Notes: generated by a model from the sequence alone, not told the origin. DNA of 61,029 nucleotides from an uncultured Bacteroidia bacterium (GCA_902784965.1 CACZWU010000022.1:1-61029), one strand, 5' to 3'; positions 1 to 14,404 are shown, numbered from the stretch's first letter. A program made the numbers and translations.

Positions 1-463
1 TCCCTGTTTCAAAAGTTTCATCGGAATAAAGGTAACGATAATAATTGGTCGTGTTAGAATACGTAACAAACTTATAGGTTCCCGCAGTCGGAACATCGAA
101 AGAAGTCTGTATACCCATATAACCGTCGCGCATGACACCGTCTTTAAGGAAATTGAACCATTTGGGAGTTTCGCTAATTTCAAAAACTTTGCCTTCTACA
201 AAGAACGCCTTTACCTTGCAATCTCCGGCGAGCGCCACAAAGGTGCTATTCTTTGTTGTATCGCGAATCGTACAGGAACCAGAAACTTTTTCCCAATGGT
301 CAAAACGAGACCCACCATCTGCAGTAGCCACAATCGAAATGGAATCACCGGCAAGTTTATCGTCACTAGAGCCCAATTTACTATTGACTTTAACGCTTCC
401 CGCACCCGAAACTGCAGAAGTCACGTTCACATTTTTGACAACCCATACATTTCCATGAAGCTT
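1..463 (-). other. Foreign AT-richer segment left of a HindIII site (probable chimera)
   Basis: Base composition drops from about 60% GC to clearly lower GC exactly left of the AAGCTT at 458-463. The minus-strand reading frame that enters from the SusD-like gene stays open to the window edge, but its protein style changes. It holds a repeat unit with the FDHW and CKVKAFFVEGK signatures of divergent InlB B-repeat domains, then a tyrosine-rich stretch (YYRYLYSDETFETG). That style is common in Fibrobacter surface proteins and is not a SusD C-terminus. The simplest inference is two DNA fragments joined at a HindIII end in a clone library. A real domain fusion is possible but less likely. Confidence 0.6.
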
Positions 464-982
464 GTTTTCCACAAAGCTGAACTGGAAGCCGTTGCACAGC
501 AGCATATAGCTCCAGGCGCGCAGGGCGCGTGCCTGTGCCATCATGTTGATGGAGTTCTCGTCAGTCACGTCTTCACCGAAACCGTTGAGGAAGGTATTGA
601 CCGAAGCGATCATGTTGTACGGGGCGCGGTAGCGGATGGCCGGGTTACGGTAGTTGGCGTTGCGGGAGGAAAGTTCACCGCAGACGCTGAACCAGTTGTA
701 ACCGCTGTCGGCGATCACGGCGTCGGCACCCTCAAGGTCGTTGCAGAAAAGGATCATCAGGAACTCCCAGTCGTCCGGGGTGGAGTACATCTTGGCCGGG
801 CGTCCGATGTCGGAGAACATACCGGCAAACGGAGCTGCCGCACGCTGCGGCGCGATGGCGTATGTTTCCTGGACCTGCGTGGAAAGCATCGTTCCGCTCT
901 GCGGGACCACATTCTCGATGTTGCCGCAGGAAGCCAGTGCAAGTCCAACCAATATAGTAGAGAGTAATTTAATACGTTTCAT
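1..982 (-). CDS. SusD/RagB-like lipoprotein N-terminus, running into unrelated sequence (partial)
   Basis: The start codon at 980-982 lies 20 bases downstream of the susC stop, the usual susC-susD order. The protein opens with MKRIKLL and a lipoprotein signal whose lipobox is LASC, so the mature protein would be acylated at about Cys20 and exported. Residues 30-170 look like the SusD N-terminal TPR-like region, with MYSTPDDWEFL, a run describing repeated helices, and the hallmark ARALRAWSYMLLCNGFQF. SusD proteins bind glycans over the SusC channel and are normally about 500-600 residues. Here the family resemblance stops at residue about 173, where the HindIII site lies, and the C-terminal two thirds are replaced by InlB-like repeat sequence. 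The left end is outside the window. Confidence 0.7.
   Translation of the reverse strand, partial: MKRIKLLSTILVGLALASCGNIENVVPQSGTMLSTQVQETYAIAPQRAAAPFAGMFSDIGRPAKMYSTPDDWEFLMILFCNDLEGADAVIADSGYNWFSVCGELSSRNANYRNPAIRYRAPYNMIASVNTFLNGFGEDVTDENSINMMAQARALRAWSYMLLCNGFQFSFVENKLHGNVWVVKNVNVTSAVSGAGSVKVNSKLGSSDDKLAGDSISIVATADGGSRFDHWEKVSGSCTIRDTTKNSTFVALAGDCKVKAFFVEGKVFEISETPKWFNFLKDGVMRDGYMGIQTSFDVPTAGTYKFVTYSNTTNYYRYLYSDETFETG
458..463. other. HindIII site at the composition break
   Basis: AAGCTT sits exactly where GC content, codon use and protein family all change within one open frame. Other AAGCTT sites occur in the window (for example near 19241, 30557, 31514 and 33306), so the site is not rare here, but its coincidence with the break suits ligation of two partial-digest fragments. 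Confidence 0.6.
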
Positions 983-1002
983 TTCTTTCAGCATTTAAAA
1001 GG

Positions 1003-4000
1003 TTAGAACGTAAGCGAGATACCGCCCGTGATGGTGCGCATCGGAGCGTATGCACTGGAGGTCAGACCAGCGCCGCTGGTCATGGAGCCGAGACCCATGT
1101 TGTAGCGCGGGTCCATACCCTTGCGGACAGAGAAGACAGCGAGGTTCTCACCGGCCACGTAGAGACGCAGCGCGCTCATGGCGATCTTCTTGGTCCACTT
1201 GGCAGGGAAGGTGTAACCCAAGGTGACGTTGTTGATGCTCAGGTAGTTGGAAGAAACAAGGAAGCGGTCGGTAGCGCTCTGGGCCTCAGCGTAGACACCG
1301 TTACGCGGGATCTCGTTGCTGGGGTTCTCCGGCGTCCAGGCCTTGAGGGCGTCCTTGTGCCATGCGGAACCCTTCTGGTCCTGGGTCCACATCAGCTGCT
1401 GGTAGGAACCGTCGTAGTATTTACCGCCGAGCTGGAAGGAGCACTGGACGGAGAGGTCGAAGCCGTAGGCGTTCAGGGCAGTGCCGAAACCGCCATAGAG
1501 TTTCGGCATCACGCTGCCGAGTTCATACTTGGTAGCCTGGTCGAAGACGTCGGTGGTCTCATCATATTCGTTGGTGACCTTGCCGTTCTCGTCTTTCTCT
1601 TCGACGTGCTTCCAGTAGAGGGGATAACCCGTCTCCTGGTTCACACCGGCGAACTTGTACATGTAGGCGTCGTAGAGGGAACCACCGATCTTGTAGATGA
1701 AGTTGGAACCCTTGATGCCGTTCTCCGAGACGCTCGGGTCGAGGTCGAGGATGATGTTCTTGTAGTGGCTCAGGTTGACGTTCCAGTTCCAGCGGACGTT
1801 CCGGGTGTTGATGATGTTGCCGTCAAGAGAGACCTCGAAGCCACGGTTCATGATGTCACCCACGTTCACAGGGACCTTGCCGGTCGGGTTACCTGCGGAG
1901 TACGGCACGTCTTTCGAGTAGAGGAGGTTCTCGGTCTTGCGGGCGAAGTATTCGACGGTACCGTTGAGGATGCCGTGGAAGAGTTCGAAGTCGAAGCCCA
2001 CGTTGAACGACTTGGAGGTCTCCCAGGTCAGGTCTTCATTACCCTTGTAGCTGAGGACGAGGGAGTACTCGCCGGTCTCCTCGTTGTAGGAGTGCGTGTA
2101 CTGGTCGGCCCACGGGTAGAGAGAACCGAGGTTGTCGTTACCCTGCTGGCCGTAGCTGACCTTGAATTTCAGCATATCGACCCAGTTGGCGCCGCGCATG
2201 AACGGCTCACTGCTGATCAGCCAGGCGCCGCCTACGCTCCAGAAGTTGCCCCACTGGTGACCGGGAGCGAAACGGGAGGAAGCGTCACGGCGATAGGAAC
2301 CGCTGACGAAATACCGGTCGCCGTATTCGTACTGTGCACGGGCGAGGAAACCCTTCGAGATATAGGTGTTGGTCGAAGAGGAGGTACGGGTACCGGAAGT
2401 GCCGTCACCGTTGCCGAGCTCACTCACGAGCGGGTTGAACAGGTGGTCTTTCTGGCCCCAGAGGCTCTGGCTCGTACGGTTGTACTGCTCGTAACCGGCC
2501 AGGATGTCCATGTGGTGGTCGGTGCCGCCGAAGTCGCTCTTGTATTCAGCCAGGTACTGCTGGTTGATGGCGAACATGCGGTCGTGCTTTACGTAGGCCA
2601 GACCGTCGACCGAGGCGCCGCTGCCGAAGATCGAGCTGAGCTCGGCGTCACGGGTGTTGTCGCTGGTCACGTTGAGGTTGGCGGTCAGGCTCAGGCCACG
2701 GACCGGGGTGAAGATGGCGCCGGCCTTGCCGATGAATACATCGGAGAGGTATTTGGTCGAGTCATACATGTTGTCGCGGATGGCGTTGCCCACCACGGCC
2801 GGACGGATGAAGTTCGTGTTGTTGGAGTCGTAGAGGATGCGGCCGTTCTCGGTCTTGATCGAGCCGTCGGCGTTGCGCACGTACAGCGGATAGATAGGAC
2901 CCATGTTGTTGGCCACGTAGAAGACGTTGCCCGAGGAGCCCCAGGAACCGTTGGAACCGTTGGTCTGCGAATTGGCGTGGCTGAAGCTCATCGAGGAGAC
3001 GAGTTTGAACCATTTCTTCACCTGGTAGTCGGCGTTGATACGGCCGGTGTAACGTTTGTAGTTGGAGTTGGCGATGATACCGCCGTCATCCACGAAACCG
3101 CCGCTGGCGTAGTAGTTGAAACGCTCGCCGGAACCGCTCACGGAGAGGTTGTACTCCTGACGGAACGAGTTGTGGAAGGTTTCGCCATACCAGTCGTCCG
3201 GGGTATAGTAGTATTCGCCGTCGCTGTAGCCCAGGGTGGCGTGCGGGTTCAGGCGGAGGTTCGTACCGATGAGTTTCTCACCCTCGGGATAGTCGAACAC
3301 ACGGTAGCCGAGGCCGCCGCTGGTGCTGAACAGCGTCTGGTCTGCAAAAGCGTAGGCCTGTGCGGGCGTATGCGTGGTAATGCCGTCGCCGATCAGGTGC
3401 TTGTAGTACAGCAGCTGATAGTAGGTTTCGTAGTACTGGCCCGGGTCGGTGATCACGTCGTAGTTGGGGATCAGTCGGCTGTTGGAGCCGAGGCGGGCGT
3501 CGAATTTGATCTTCGCGTCGCCGACACCCTTCTTCGTGGTAATCAGGATCACACCGTTGGCACCGCGGTTACCGTAGATGGCCGATGCGGAAGCATCCTT
3601 CAGCACGGACATCGACTCGACGTCGTTCGGGTTGATGTCTTTGATGGAACCCTCGAACGGGGAGCCGTCCACCACTATGAGCGGGCTCGAGCTGGCGCTC
3701 ATGGAGCCGACACCACGGATACGGATGGTCGGGCCACCGCTCGTCGGGTCACCGGAGCCTGCGATCACCTGGACACCCGGCGAGGTGCCGGCCAGGGCGC
3801 TGGTCACGTTCGTGGAGACCTTCTTCTCGATGGCTTCGCTCTTGACCATGGCAGCAGAACCGGTGAAGGAGCTCTTCGTCGAGGTACCATAGGCCACGAC
3901 GATGGTCTCTTCCAGCAATTCCTGGTCGGTAGCCAGCGCTGCGTTGATCACGGACTTGCCTTCGATGGCCACCTCGAGATTCTGGTAGCCGACGAAACTG

Positions 4001-4218
4001 AAGACAAGCACACCGTTGGCGGGAGCGGTGAGTTGGTAGTTACCGTCCAAATCGGTGGCAGCACCGGTCATCGTTCCTTTCACCGAAACGGACGCGAACG
4101 GGATCACTTCTCCTGTGCTTGCATCAGTAACAGTACCCTTCACCTGGATGTTCTGGGCGAAAAGGCCGACAGACATCACCAGCAAGAGGCTTGTCACAAA
4201 AAATCTGATCTTTTTCAT
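1003..4218 (-). CDS. SusC/RagA-family TonB-linked outer membrane protein
   Basis: The 1071-residue protein has a signal peptide (about residues 1-21, ending GLFAQ), a carboxypeptidase-regulatory-like beta domain (about 25-100, with VKGTVTDASTGEVIPFASV), a plug domain with VVAYGT and the conserved IRIRGVGS, PLIVVDG and DASASAIYGNRGANGVILITTKKG signatures, and then a long beta-barrel ending in GISLTF, a typical terminal phenylalanine. Proteins of this family form the outer membrane channel that imports glycans or peptides with TonB energy, capped by a SusD lipoprotein. The substrate cannot be read from the sequence. It precedes the SusD-like gene by 20 bases and has a candidate promoter about 125 bases upstream. 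An exbB-exbD-tonB set lies at 57429-59304. Confidence 0.97.
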   Translation of the reverse strand: MKKIRFFVTSLLLVMSVGLFAQNIQVKGTVTDASTGEVIPFASVSVKGTMTGAATDLDGNYQLTAPANGVLVFSFVGYQNLEVAIEGKSVINAALATDQELLEETIVVAYGTSTKSSFTGSAAMVKSEAIEKKVSTNVTSALAGTSPGVQVIAGSGDPTSGGPTIRIRGVGSMSASSSPLIVVDGSPFEGSIKDINPNDVESMSVLKDASASAIYGNRGANGVILITTKKGVGDAKIKFDARLGSNSRLIPNYDVITDPGQYYETYYQLLYYKHLIGDGITTHTPAQAYAFADQTLFSTSGGLGYRVFDYPEGEKLIGTNLRLNPHATLGYSDGEYYYTPDDWYGETFHNSFRQEYNLSVSGSGERFNYYASGGFVDDGGIIANSNYKRYTGRINADYQVKKWFKLVSSMSFSHANSQTNGSNGSWGSSGNVFYVANNMGPIYPLYVRNADGSIKTENGRILYDSNNTNFIRPAVVGNAIRDNMYDSTKYLSDVFIGKAGAIFTPVRGLSLTANLNVTSDNTRDAELSSIFGSGASVDGLAYVKHDRMFAINQQYLAEYKSDFGGTDHHMDILAGYEQYNRTSQSLWGQKDHLFNPLVSELGNGDGTSGTRTSSSTNTYISKGFLARAQYEYGDRYFVSGSYRRDASSRFAPGHQWGNFWSVGGAWLISSEPFMRGANWVDMLKFKVSYGQQGNDNLGSLYPWADQYTHSYNEETGEYSLVLSYKGNEDLTWETSKSFNVGFDFELFHGILNGTVEYFARKTENLLYSKDVPYSAGNPTGKVPVNVGDIMNRGFEVSLDGNIINTRNVRWNWNVNLSHYKNIILDLDPSVSENGIKGSNFIYKIGGSLYDAYMYKFAGVNQETGYPLYWKHVEEKDENGKVTNEYDETTDVFDQATKYELGSVMPKLYGGFGTALNAYGFDLSVQCSFQLGGKYYDGSYQQLMWTQDQKGSAWHKDALKAWTPENPSNEIPRNGVYAEAQSATDRFLVSSNYLSINNVTLGYTFPAKWTKKIAMSALRLYVAGENLAVFSVRKGMDPRYNMGLGSMTSGAGLTSSAYAPMRTITGGISLTF

Positions 4219-4343
4219 TTGGAAAAGTTTTGTTGGTTAATAAATATTGTTACGGTTCAATTCCGAAGTTTGGTATAAAATGTGTTATTGTTTTTCTGTT
4301 TTTCGCTTTTAATTTGTTAATCCGTAAATGAGCAAACACGTTG

Positions 4344-4374
4344 TAAATGTACGGATATTTCTTGAGAAAAACAA
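4344..4374 (-). promoter_or_regulatory. Candidate Bacteroidota promoter for susC-susD
   Basis: On the minus strand there is TTG (4372-4374), a 20-base spacer and TACATTTA (4344-4351), one base from the TAnnTTTG -7 consensus. It would give a 5' leader of about 120 bases. The whole intergenic stretch 4219-4468 is AT-rich. Prediction only. Confidence 0.4.
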
Positions 4375-4452
4375 TTTTTCGCACAAATTGTTGTAAAATG
4401 AAAGCGGGTATTGGATGTGCGGAATCCGAATAAAAATCTTGGATTTTTTTCT

Positions 4453-4460
4453 TATCTTTG
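4453..4460 (+). promoter_or_regulatory. Candidate -7 element for murI
   Basis: TATCTTTG is a perfect TAnnTTTG -7 box, 8 bases before the murI ATG at 4469, so the transcript would be nearly leaderless. No good -33 box is visible at the expected distance. Confidence 0.3.
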
Positions 4461-4468
4461 ATGCTGGA

Positions 4469-5275
4469 ATGATTGGAGTCTATGATTCAGGAGTGGGCGG
4501 CCTTTCGGTCTGGAAGGAATTGCGGGCGGTTATGCCTGCGGAAGAATTCTGTTATGTATCCGATGGCGCCTATTGTCCCTATGGCCCGAAAGATCCCGGT
4601 TTCGTCGTGGAGCGTGCGACGGCGGTGAGTAAATTTCTTATCGGAAGAGGTGCCGAGACCATCGTAGTGGCTTGCAACACGGCCACGGCGGCGGCGATTT
4701 CCTCCCTTCGCGAACAATTTGAAATCCCCTTTGTCGGGATGGAACCTGCCCTCAAGCCGGCGGCCTTGCATTCGAAGAGCGGGGTCGTGGGCGTACTGGC
4801 GACAGCCGGTACGTTCAAGGGACGGCTCTACCTCAATACGCTGGCCCGTTTCTCGGGCAGCGTGACCGTCATCGAGCGGGTGGGGACGGGCCTGGTGGAA
4901 CTCGTGGAGAGCGGAGACTTCGACGGCCCTGAGGCAGAAGCCCTGGTGCGCCGCTATGTCGAGCCGATGCTTGAGGCCGGTGCCGACCATATCGTGCTGG
5001 GTTGTACGCACTATCCTTTCCTGACCGATACCATCGCCCGCATCGTGCAGGGACGCGCCGCCATCGTCAATCCGGCGCCTGCCGTTGCCCAGCAGGCCCG
5101 CCGCGTGGTGTCGGCATTGCGCGCGGAGCATCCCGAAAAAGAGCAACCGGCCGGGAATCCGGGCCTTTCGACCTTCTTCTCGACCGGTTCCGATGAAACC
5201 TTGCAGAAACTGGTGCGGCAGATCGCCGGCGCGGATGCCGACGGCTACTTGTACCATTCTTTATACATCATATAG
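4469..5275 (+). CDS. murI: Glutamate racemase
   Basis: The enzyme interconverts L- and D-glutamate in the cytoplasm to supply D-Glu for peptidoglycan. From the chosen ATG the protein is 268 residues, the family's usual length. It begins MIGVYDSGVGGLSV, the standard N-terminal signature. Both catalytic cysteines are present: Cys69 in VACNTATAA and Cys179 in LGCTHYPFL. The frame extends 18 codons further upstream to 4415, but those residues are not family-like, so 4469 is preferred. The gene is convergent with the carbonic-anhydrase-like gene, and their 3' ends overlap by 31 bases. Confidence 0.95.
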   Translation: MIGVYDSGVGGLSVWKELRAVMPAEEFCYVSDGAYCPYGPKDPGFVVERATAVSKFLIGRGAETIVVACNTATAAAISSLREQFEIPFVGMEPALKPAALHSKSGVVGVLATAGTFKGRLYLNTLARFSGSVTVIERVGTGLVELVESGDFDGPEAEALVRRYVEPMLEAGADHIVLGCTHYPFLTDTIARIVQGRAAIVNPAPAVAQQARRVVSALRAEHPEKEQPAGNPGLSTFFSTGSDETLQKLVRQIAGADADGYLYHSLYII

Positions 5276-5751
5276 CCCTGGGCATTCTTGTGGGCGGCGG
5301 CCGTGATGGCCTCCGATCCTTCTTTTACCTTCTTGGCGGGGACGCCGGCATAGACGCCCGGTTCCAGTTTCTCGTTGCTCAGGACCACGGCGCCCGCAGC
5401 GATGATACTGCCGTCGGAGATCTCGGCATTGTCCATCAGGATGGCACCCATGCCCACCAGTACGTCGTTGCCCACCTTGGCGCCGTGCACCACGGCGTTG
5501 TGTCCCACCGACACGTCGTCGCCGATGATGGTCACCGAACGCTGGTAGAGCGTGTGGACGCTGGCGTTGTCCTGGATGTTCACGCGGTTGCCGATCTTGA
5601 TGGTATTGACATCACCCCGCAGGACCACTCCATACCAAATGCTGCAATCATCGCCGATGGTTACATCACCGATGATTACAGCATTTTCAGCAATGAAGCA
5701 ATTCTTTCCGATCTTCGGGGTGAAACCTCTCAGGGGACGGATGATTGCCAT
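5245..5751 (-). CDS. Gamma-carbonic anhydrase-like hexapeptide-repeat protein
   Basis: This 168-residue protein is a left-handed beta-helix of hexapeptide repeats. The segments GDVTIGDDCSIWYGVVLRGD, NRVNIQDNASVH, GHNAVVHGAKVGNDVLVGMG and GSIIAAGAVV are typical. The histidines in ASVH, GHNA and VVHG match the metal ligands of gamma-class carbonic anhydrases (YrdA/PaaY/CaiE group). Members act as carbonic anhydrases or have unproven roles, so activity is inferred only. It lies 7 bases downstream of rpoC on the same strand and may be the last gene of that operon. Its 3' end overlaps that of murI. Confidence 0.85.
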   Translation of the reverse strand: MAIIRPLRGFTPKIGKNCFIAENAVIIGDVTIGDDCSIWYGVVLRGDVNTIKIGNRVNIQDNASVHTLYQRSVTIIGDDVSVGHNAVVHGAKVGNDVLVGMGAILMDNAEISDGSIIAAGAVVLSNEKLEPGVYAGVPAKKVKEGSEAITAAAHKNAQGYMMYKEWYK

Positions 5752-5758
5752 GTTCGTA

Positions 5759-10039
<4,281 letters not shown>

Positions 10040-10074
10040 AACCTTGGATTTTTAACGGATCAAACACCTTTTAA

Positions 10075-13000
10075 TTAGTCGTCCATCTTGACGCTCAGGC
10101 CGAGGCCGCGGAGTTCGTGGATCAGCACGTTGAGCGATTCGGGAATACCCGGCGTCGGCATCGGGTCGCCCTTGACGATGGCCTCGTAGGCGCGGCTTCG
10201 TCCGGTCACGTCGTCCGACTTGATGGTCAGGATCTCCTGGAGGATATTGGAGGCGCCGAAGGCTTCGAGCGCCCACACCTCCATCTCACCGAAACGCTGG
10301 CCGCCAAACTGGGCTTTACCGCCGAGCGGCTGCTGGGTGATCAGGGAGTAAGGACCGATGGAACGGGCGTGCATCTTGTCGTCGACCATGTGGCCCAGCT
10401 TGATCATGTAGATCACGCCGACCGTGGCCTGCTGGTCGAAGAGTTCGCCCGTACCGCCGTCGCGGAGCTGGGTGCGGCCATAACGCGGCAGACCGGCCTT
10501 GTCGGTGTACGCGCAGATGTCCTCCAGCGAGGCACCGTCGAAGATCGGGGTGCTGAACTTCAGGCCCAGCTCACGGCCCGCCCAACCGAGGACGGTCTCG
10601 TAGATCTGTCCCAGGTTCATACGGGAAGGCACGCCGAGCGGGTTGAGCACGATGTCGACCGGGGTACCGTCTTCGAGGAACGGCATGTCCTCGTCGCGGA
10701 CCACCTTGGCCACGATACCTTTATTACCGTGACGGCCGGCCATCTTGTCGCCCACCTGGATCTTGCGTTTCTTGGCGACATACACCTTGGCCAGCTTCAT
10801 GATGCCGGAAGGGAGTTCGTCACCGATGGTGAGGTTGTAGTTGACACGCTTGTAATGCGCATCGTACTCCTTGTATTTGATCAGATAATTGTTGATCAGT
10901 TCTTTGATCAGCTCGTTGCTCTTCTTGTCGGAGGTCCACTTCGACGGATTGACGTTGTTGTAGTCGATGCTGTCGAGGATCTCGCGGGTGAACGACTCGC
11001 CTTTCGGGAGGATCTCGGTGCCGTAGAGGTCGCCGATGCCGGCGCTCTTCTTGCCCGAGATGAGTTTCATCAGCTTGTCGAGGAACAGATTCCTGAGGTC
11101 GGCGCACTTGCGGTCGAAATCATCTTTGGCTTCCTGCAGCTGGCGCTTGGCGTTCTCCTTGCCTTTCTTGGTGTTTTCTTTCACCACATGAGAGAACAGG
11201 CGCTTGCCGATGATGGTACCCGAGAGGGAAGGAGATGCCTTCAGGGAGGCGTCCTTCACGTCGCCGGCCTTGTCGCCGAAGATGGCCCGCAGCAGTTTCT
11301 CCTCCGGCGAGGGGTCGCTTTCACCCTTCGGCGTGATCTTGCCGATGAGGATGTCGCCCGGCTCGACGTGGGCGCCGATGCGGATGATACCGTTCTTGTC
11401 GAGGTCCTTGGTGGCCTCTTCGCTGACGTTCGGGATGTCGGCGGTGAGTTCCTCCATGCCGCGCTTGGTGTCGCGGACCTCCATGATATATTCGTCAACG
11501 TGGATGGACGTGAAGATGTCTTCGCGGATGATGCGCTCGGAGAGCACGATGGCATCCTCGAAGTTGTAGCCCTTCCAAGGCATGAAGGCCACTTTCAGGT
11601 TGCGGCCGAGCGCGAGCTCGCCGTTCTGGGTGGCATAACCTTCGGTCATGATCTGGCCGGGGACCACACGGTCGCCCTTGCGGACGATCGGCTTGAGAAG
11701 GATCGAGGTGCTCTGGTTGGTCTTCCGATAGAGCGGCAACTGATAGACAGTGACTTCGGGATCGAAGCTGACGAAGCGTTCGTTTTCGGTCTTGTCGTAT
11801 TTGACATGGATCTCGCGGGCGTCCACGAACACCACCTCGCCGTTGCCTTCAGCGGCGATCTGGGTGCGGGAGTCGCGGGCCATGGGGCCCTCCAGGCCGG
11901 TACCGACGATCGGCGCCTCGGGGCGGATGATCGGGACTGCCTGGCGCATCATGTTCGAACCCATCAGCGCACGGTTGGCGTCGTCGTGCTCGAGGAAGGG
12001 GATAAGCGATGCGGCAATGGAAGCCACCTGGTTCGGGGCCACGTCCATCAGGTCGATGCTCTCCTTGCTCTTGACAGGGAAGTCGGCTTCCAAACGGCAC
12101 TTGATGCGCTCGTCGAGAATTTCACCGTCGTCGTTGAGCTTGACTGAGGACTGGGCCACGATCTTGTTCTCTTCTTCTTCAGCGCTCAGGTAGACCACGC
12201 CCTCGTCGCTCAGGTCGACACGGCCGTTCTCGACCTTGCGGTACGGCGTCTCGATGAAGCCCAGGTCGTTGATCTTGGCATACACGCACAACGACGAGAT
12301 CAGACCGATGTTCGGACCTTCCGGGGTCTCGATCGGGCAGAGGCGTCCGTAGTGGGTGTAGTGCACGTCGCGCACTTCGAAGCCGGCGCGGTCGCGGGAC
12401 AGACCGCCCGGACCCAGTGCGGAGAGACGGCGTTTGTGCGTCATCTCGGCCAGGGGGTTGGTCTGGTCCATGAACTGGCTCAGCTGGCTGGTGGCGAAGA
12501 AGCTGTTGATCACGCTGGAAAGCGACTTGGCGTTGATCAGGTCGACCGGGGTGAAGACCTCGTTGTCGCGCACGTTCATCCGTTCGCGGATCGTCCGGGC
12601 CATACGGGCCAGGCCGACGCTGAACTGGTTGGCGAGCTGTTCGCCCACGGTGCGGATACGGCGGTTGCTCAGGTGGTCGATGTCGTCGACGGTCGCCTTG
12701 GAGTTGATGAGCTGGATGAGGTAGCGGATGATCTCGATGATGTCTTCCTTGGTCAGGATGCGCACGTTCGGGTCGGTGGTCAGGTTGAGTTTCCGGTTGA
12801 GCCGGTAGCGGCCCACCTGTCCGAGGTCGTAACGCTTGTCGGAGAAGAACAGCTTGTCGATCACGTCGCGTGCCGTCGCTTCATCCGGCGGTTCCGAATT
12901 GCGGAGCTGCCGATATGTGTAGAAGATTGCCTCTTTCTCAGAGTTGGTCTGGTCTTTCTGGAGGGTGTTGTAGATGATGGCATAGTCGGCGGTGTAGGCA

Positions 13001-13896
13001 TCTTCCTTGTGGAGGAGGATGGTTTCCACGCCCGACTCGAGGATATCGTCGATGTGGTGTTCCTCGAGCACGGTCTCGCGATCCACGATCACGTTGTTGC
13101 GCTCGATGTAGACCACCTCGCCTGTATCTTCGTCCACGAAGTCTTCGTTCCAGGTCTTGAGGACGCGCGCTGCCAGGCGGCGTCCGATATATTTCTTGAG
13201 GTTCGTCTTGTTGACCTTCACTTCTTCCGCCAGGTCGAAGATGTCAAGGATGGCCTTGTCGCTCTCGAAACCGATGGCACGCAGCAGCGTGGTCACGGGG
13301 AGTTTCTTCTTGCGGTCGATGTAAGCGTACATCACGTTGTTGATGTCGGTGGCGAACTCGATCCACGACCCCTTGAAGGGAATGATGCGCGCAGAATAGA
13401 GTTTCGTGCCGTTGGCGTGCATGCTCTGGCCGAAGAAGACACCCGGCGAGCGGTGCAGCTGGGAGACCACAATGCGCTCGGAACCGTTGATGATGAAGGT
13501 TCCGCGGGGGGTCATATAGGGGATGGCGCCCAGATAGACGTCGGAGATCACCGTATCGAAATCCTCGTGTTCTTCATCGGTGCAATAGAGCTTGAGCTTG
13601 GCTTTGAGGGGAACGTTGTAGGTGAGGCCCATGTCGAGGCACTCGTCCATCGTGTAACGCGGCGGATCGATGAAGTAGTCGATGAACTCGAGAACGAAAT
13701 TGTTGCGGGTATCGGTGATGGGGAAGACCTCCTGGAACACCTTGTAGAGACCTTCGTTCTTGCGGTTCTCGGCCGTCGTTTCAAGCTGGAAGAAATCGCG
13801 GAAAGACTTCAACTGCACTTCCAGGAAATCAGGATAATCCAGGAGCGCTTTGGAAGTCGCGAATGTAATCCTCTGATTACTAGGTTTTTGTGGCAT
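10075..13896 (-). CDS. rpoB: DNA-directed RNA polymerase subunit beta
   Basis: The 1273-residue beta subunit is intact. The rifampicin-pocket region reads [43 protein letters not shown] and has the wild-type D, H and S positions. The C-terminus has the usual [10 protein letters not shown] and [24 protein letters not shown] signatures. The gene starts 84 bases after a strong hairpin that separates it from rplL, so a share of transcripts from the ribosomal protein genes may stop before it. Confidence 0.99.
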   Translation of the reverse strand: MPQKPSNQRITFATSKALLDYPDFLEVQLKSFRDFFQLETTAENRKNEGLYKVFQEVFPITDTRNNFVLEFIDYFIDPPRYTMDECLDMGLTYNVPLKAKLKLYCTDEEHEDFDTVISDVYLGAIPYMTPRGTFIINGSERIVVSQLHRSPGVFFGQSMHANGTKLYSARIIPFKGSWIEFATDINNVMYAYIDRKKKLPVTTLLRAIGFESDKAILDIFDLAEEVKVNKTNLKKYIGRRLAARVLKTWNEDFVDEDTGEVVYIERNNVIVDRETVLEEHHIDDILESGVETILLHKEDAYTADYAIIYNTLQKDQTNSEKEAIFYTYRQLRNSEPPDEATARDVIDKLFFSDKRYDLGQVGRYRLNRKLNLTTDPNVRILTKEDIIEIIRYLIQLINSKATVDDIDHLSNRRIRTVGEQLANQFSVGLARMARTIRERMNVRDNEVFTPVDLINAKSLSSVINSFFATSQLSQFMDQTNPLAEMTHKRRLSALGPGGLSRDRAGFEVRDVHYTHYGRLCPIETPEGPNIGLISSLCVYAKINDLGFIETPYRKVENGRVDLSDEGVVYLSAEEEENKIVAQSSVKLNDDGEILDERIKCRLEADFPVKSKESIDLMDVAPNQVASIAASLIPFLEHDDANRALMGSNMMRQAVPIIRPEAPIVGTGLEGPMARDSRTQIAAEGNGEVVFVDAREIHVKYDKTENERFVSFDPEVTVYQLPLYRKTNQSTSILLKPIVRKGDRVVPGQIMTEGYATQNGELALGRNLKVAFMPWKGYNFEDAIVLSERIIREDIFTSIHVDEYIMEVRDTKRGMEELTADIPNVSEEATKDLDKNGIIRIGAHVEPGDILIGKITPKGESDPSPEEKLLRAIFGDKAGDVKDASLKASPSLSGTIIGKRLFSHVVKENTKKGKENAKRQLQEAKDDFDRKCADLRNLFLDKLMKLISGKKSAGIGDLYGTEILPKGESFTREILDSIDYNNVNPSKWTSDKKSNELIKELINNYLIKYKEYDAHYKRVNYNLTIGDELPSGIMKLAKVYVAKKRKIQVGDKMAGRHGNKGIVAKVVRDEDMPFLEDGTPVDIVLNPLGVPSRMNLGQIYETVLGWAGRELGLKFSTPIFDGASLEDICAYTDKAGLPRYGRTQLRDGGTGELFDQQATVGVIYMIKLGHMVDDKMHARSIGPYSLITQQPLGGKAQFGGQRFGEMEVWALEAFGASNILQEILTIKSDDVTGRSRAYEAIVKGDPMPTPGIPESLNVLIHELRGLGLSVKMDD

Positions 13897-13939
13897 TTTA
13901 AAAAGGCAGGTTGATTAAAACTTAAAATAACGACAAAAG

Positions 13940-13967
13940 GGGTTTAGGGCCCGCAGGCCCTAAACCC
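13940..13967 (-). terminator. Hairpin between rplL and rpoB (attenuator or partial terminator)
   Basis: A perfect 12-bp stem (13940-13951 with 13956-13967) closes a 4-base CGCA loop. In the direction of transcription it is followed by CCTTTTGTCG and an AT-rich stretch, not a clean U-run. Attenuation between rplL and rpoB is known in other bacteria such as E. coli. Here the hairpin alone is seen, and its effect is inferred. Confidence 0.6.
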
Positions 13968-14005
13968 AAGTCTCTAACCCTCAGCGGGTAGAAGTGGGCG
14001 TGTGG

Positions 14006-14370
14006 CTATTTAAGTTCAACTTCGCCGCCTGCTTCTTCGAGAGCTGCCTTGACTTGTTCTGCTTCAGACTTGGAGACCTTCTCCTTGATGACTGCGTTCG
14101 GAGCCTCGCCTCTTTCAAACCGAGACCGGTGAGTTCCTTGACGGCTTTCACCATCTGGAGTTTGGCCTGGCCGGCCGATACGAGGATCACGTCGAATGCG
14201 CTCTGTTCTGCCTCAGCGGCGGCACCTGCGCCGGCGCCTTCAGCGGCTACGACCACTGCAGCTGCAGCAGGTTCGATACCATATTCATCTTTGAGGATCT
14301 GTGCAAGTTCCTGGACTTCTTTTACGGTAAGGTTAACAAGTTCTTCCGCAAGAGCTTTGATGTCTGCCAT
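14006..14370 (-). pseudogene. rplL: Ribosomal protein L7/L12, disrupted by an internal loss of about 16 nt
   Basis: The N-terminal domain ([31 protein letters not shown]), the alanine-rich hinge and the start of the C-terminal domain up to TGLGLKEA are normal. L7/L12 should continue [15 protein letters not shown]. Instead, at about 14107 the sequence jumps directly to the [33 protein letters not shown] segment in another frame, with the native stop at 14006-14008. The loss fits 16 nt. Read as it stands, the frame runs to 13981 with a nonsense tail. L7/L12 is the essential stalk protein that recruits translation GTPases, so a true null is implausible and an artefact is the preferred reading. 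Confidence 0.85.
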
Positions 14371-14404
14371 AATTATTGATTTTTAATTGTTTTGTTTGCT
14401 TGGG

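Noticed and set aside
1357-4278. 973-codon plus-strand frame opposite susC
   Set aside because: It is a shadow of the GC-rich SusC coding strand: biased composition, no family pattern, and it runs through the susC promoter.
10117-12147. Long plus-strand frame opposite rpoB
   Set aside because: Shadow of rpoB, with no start context and no recognisable domain.
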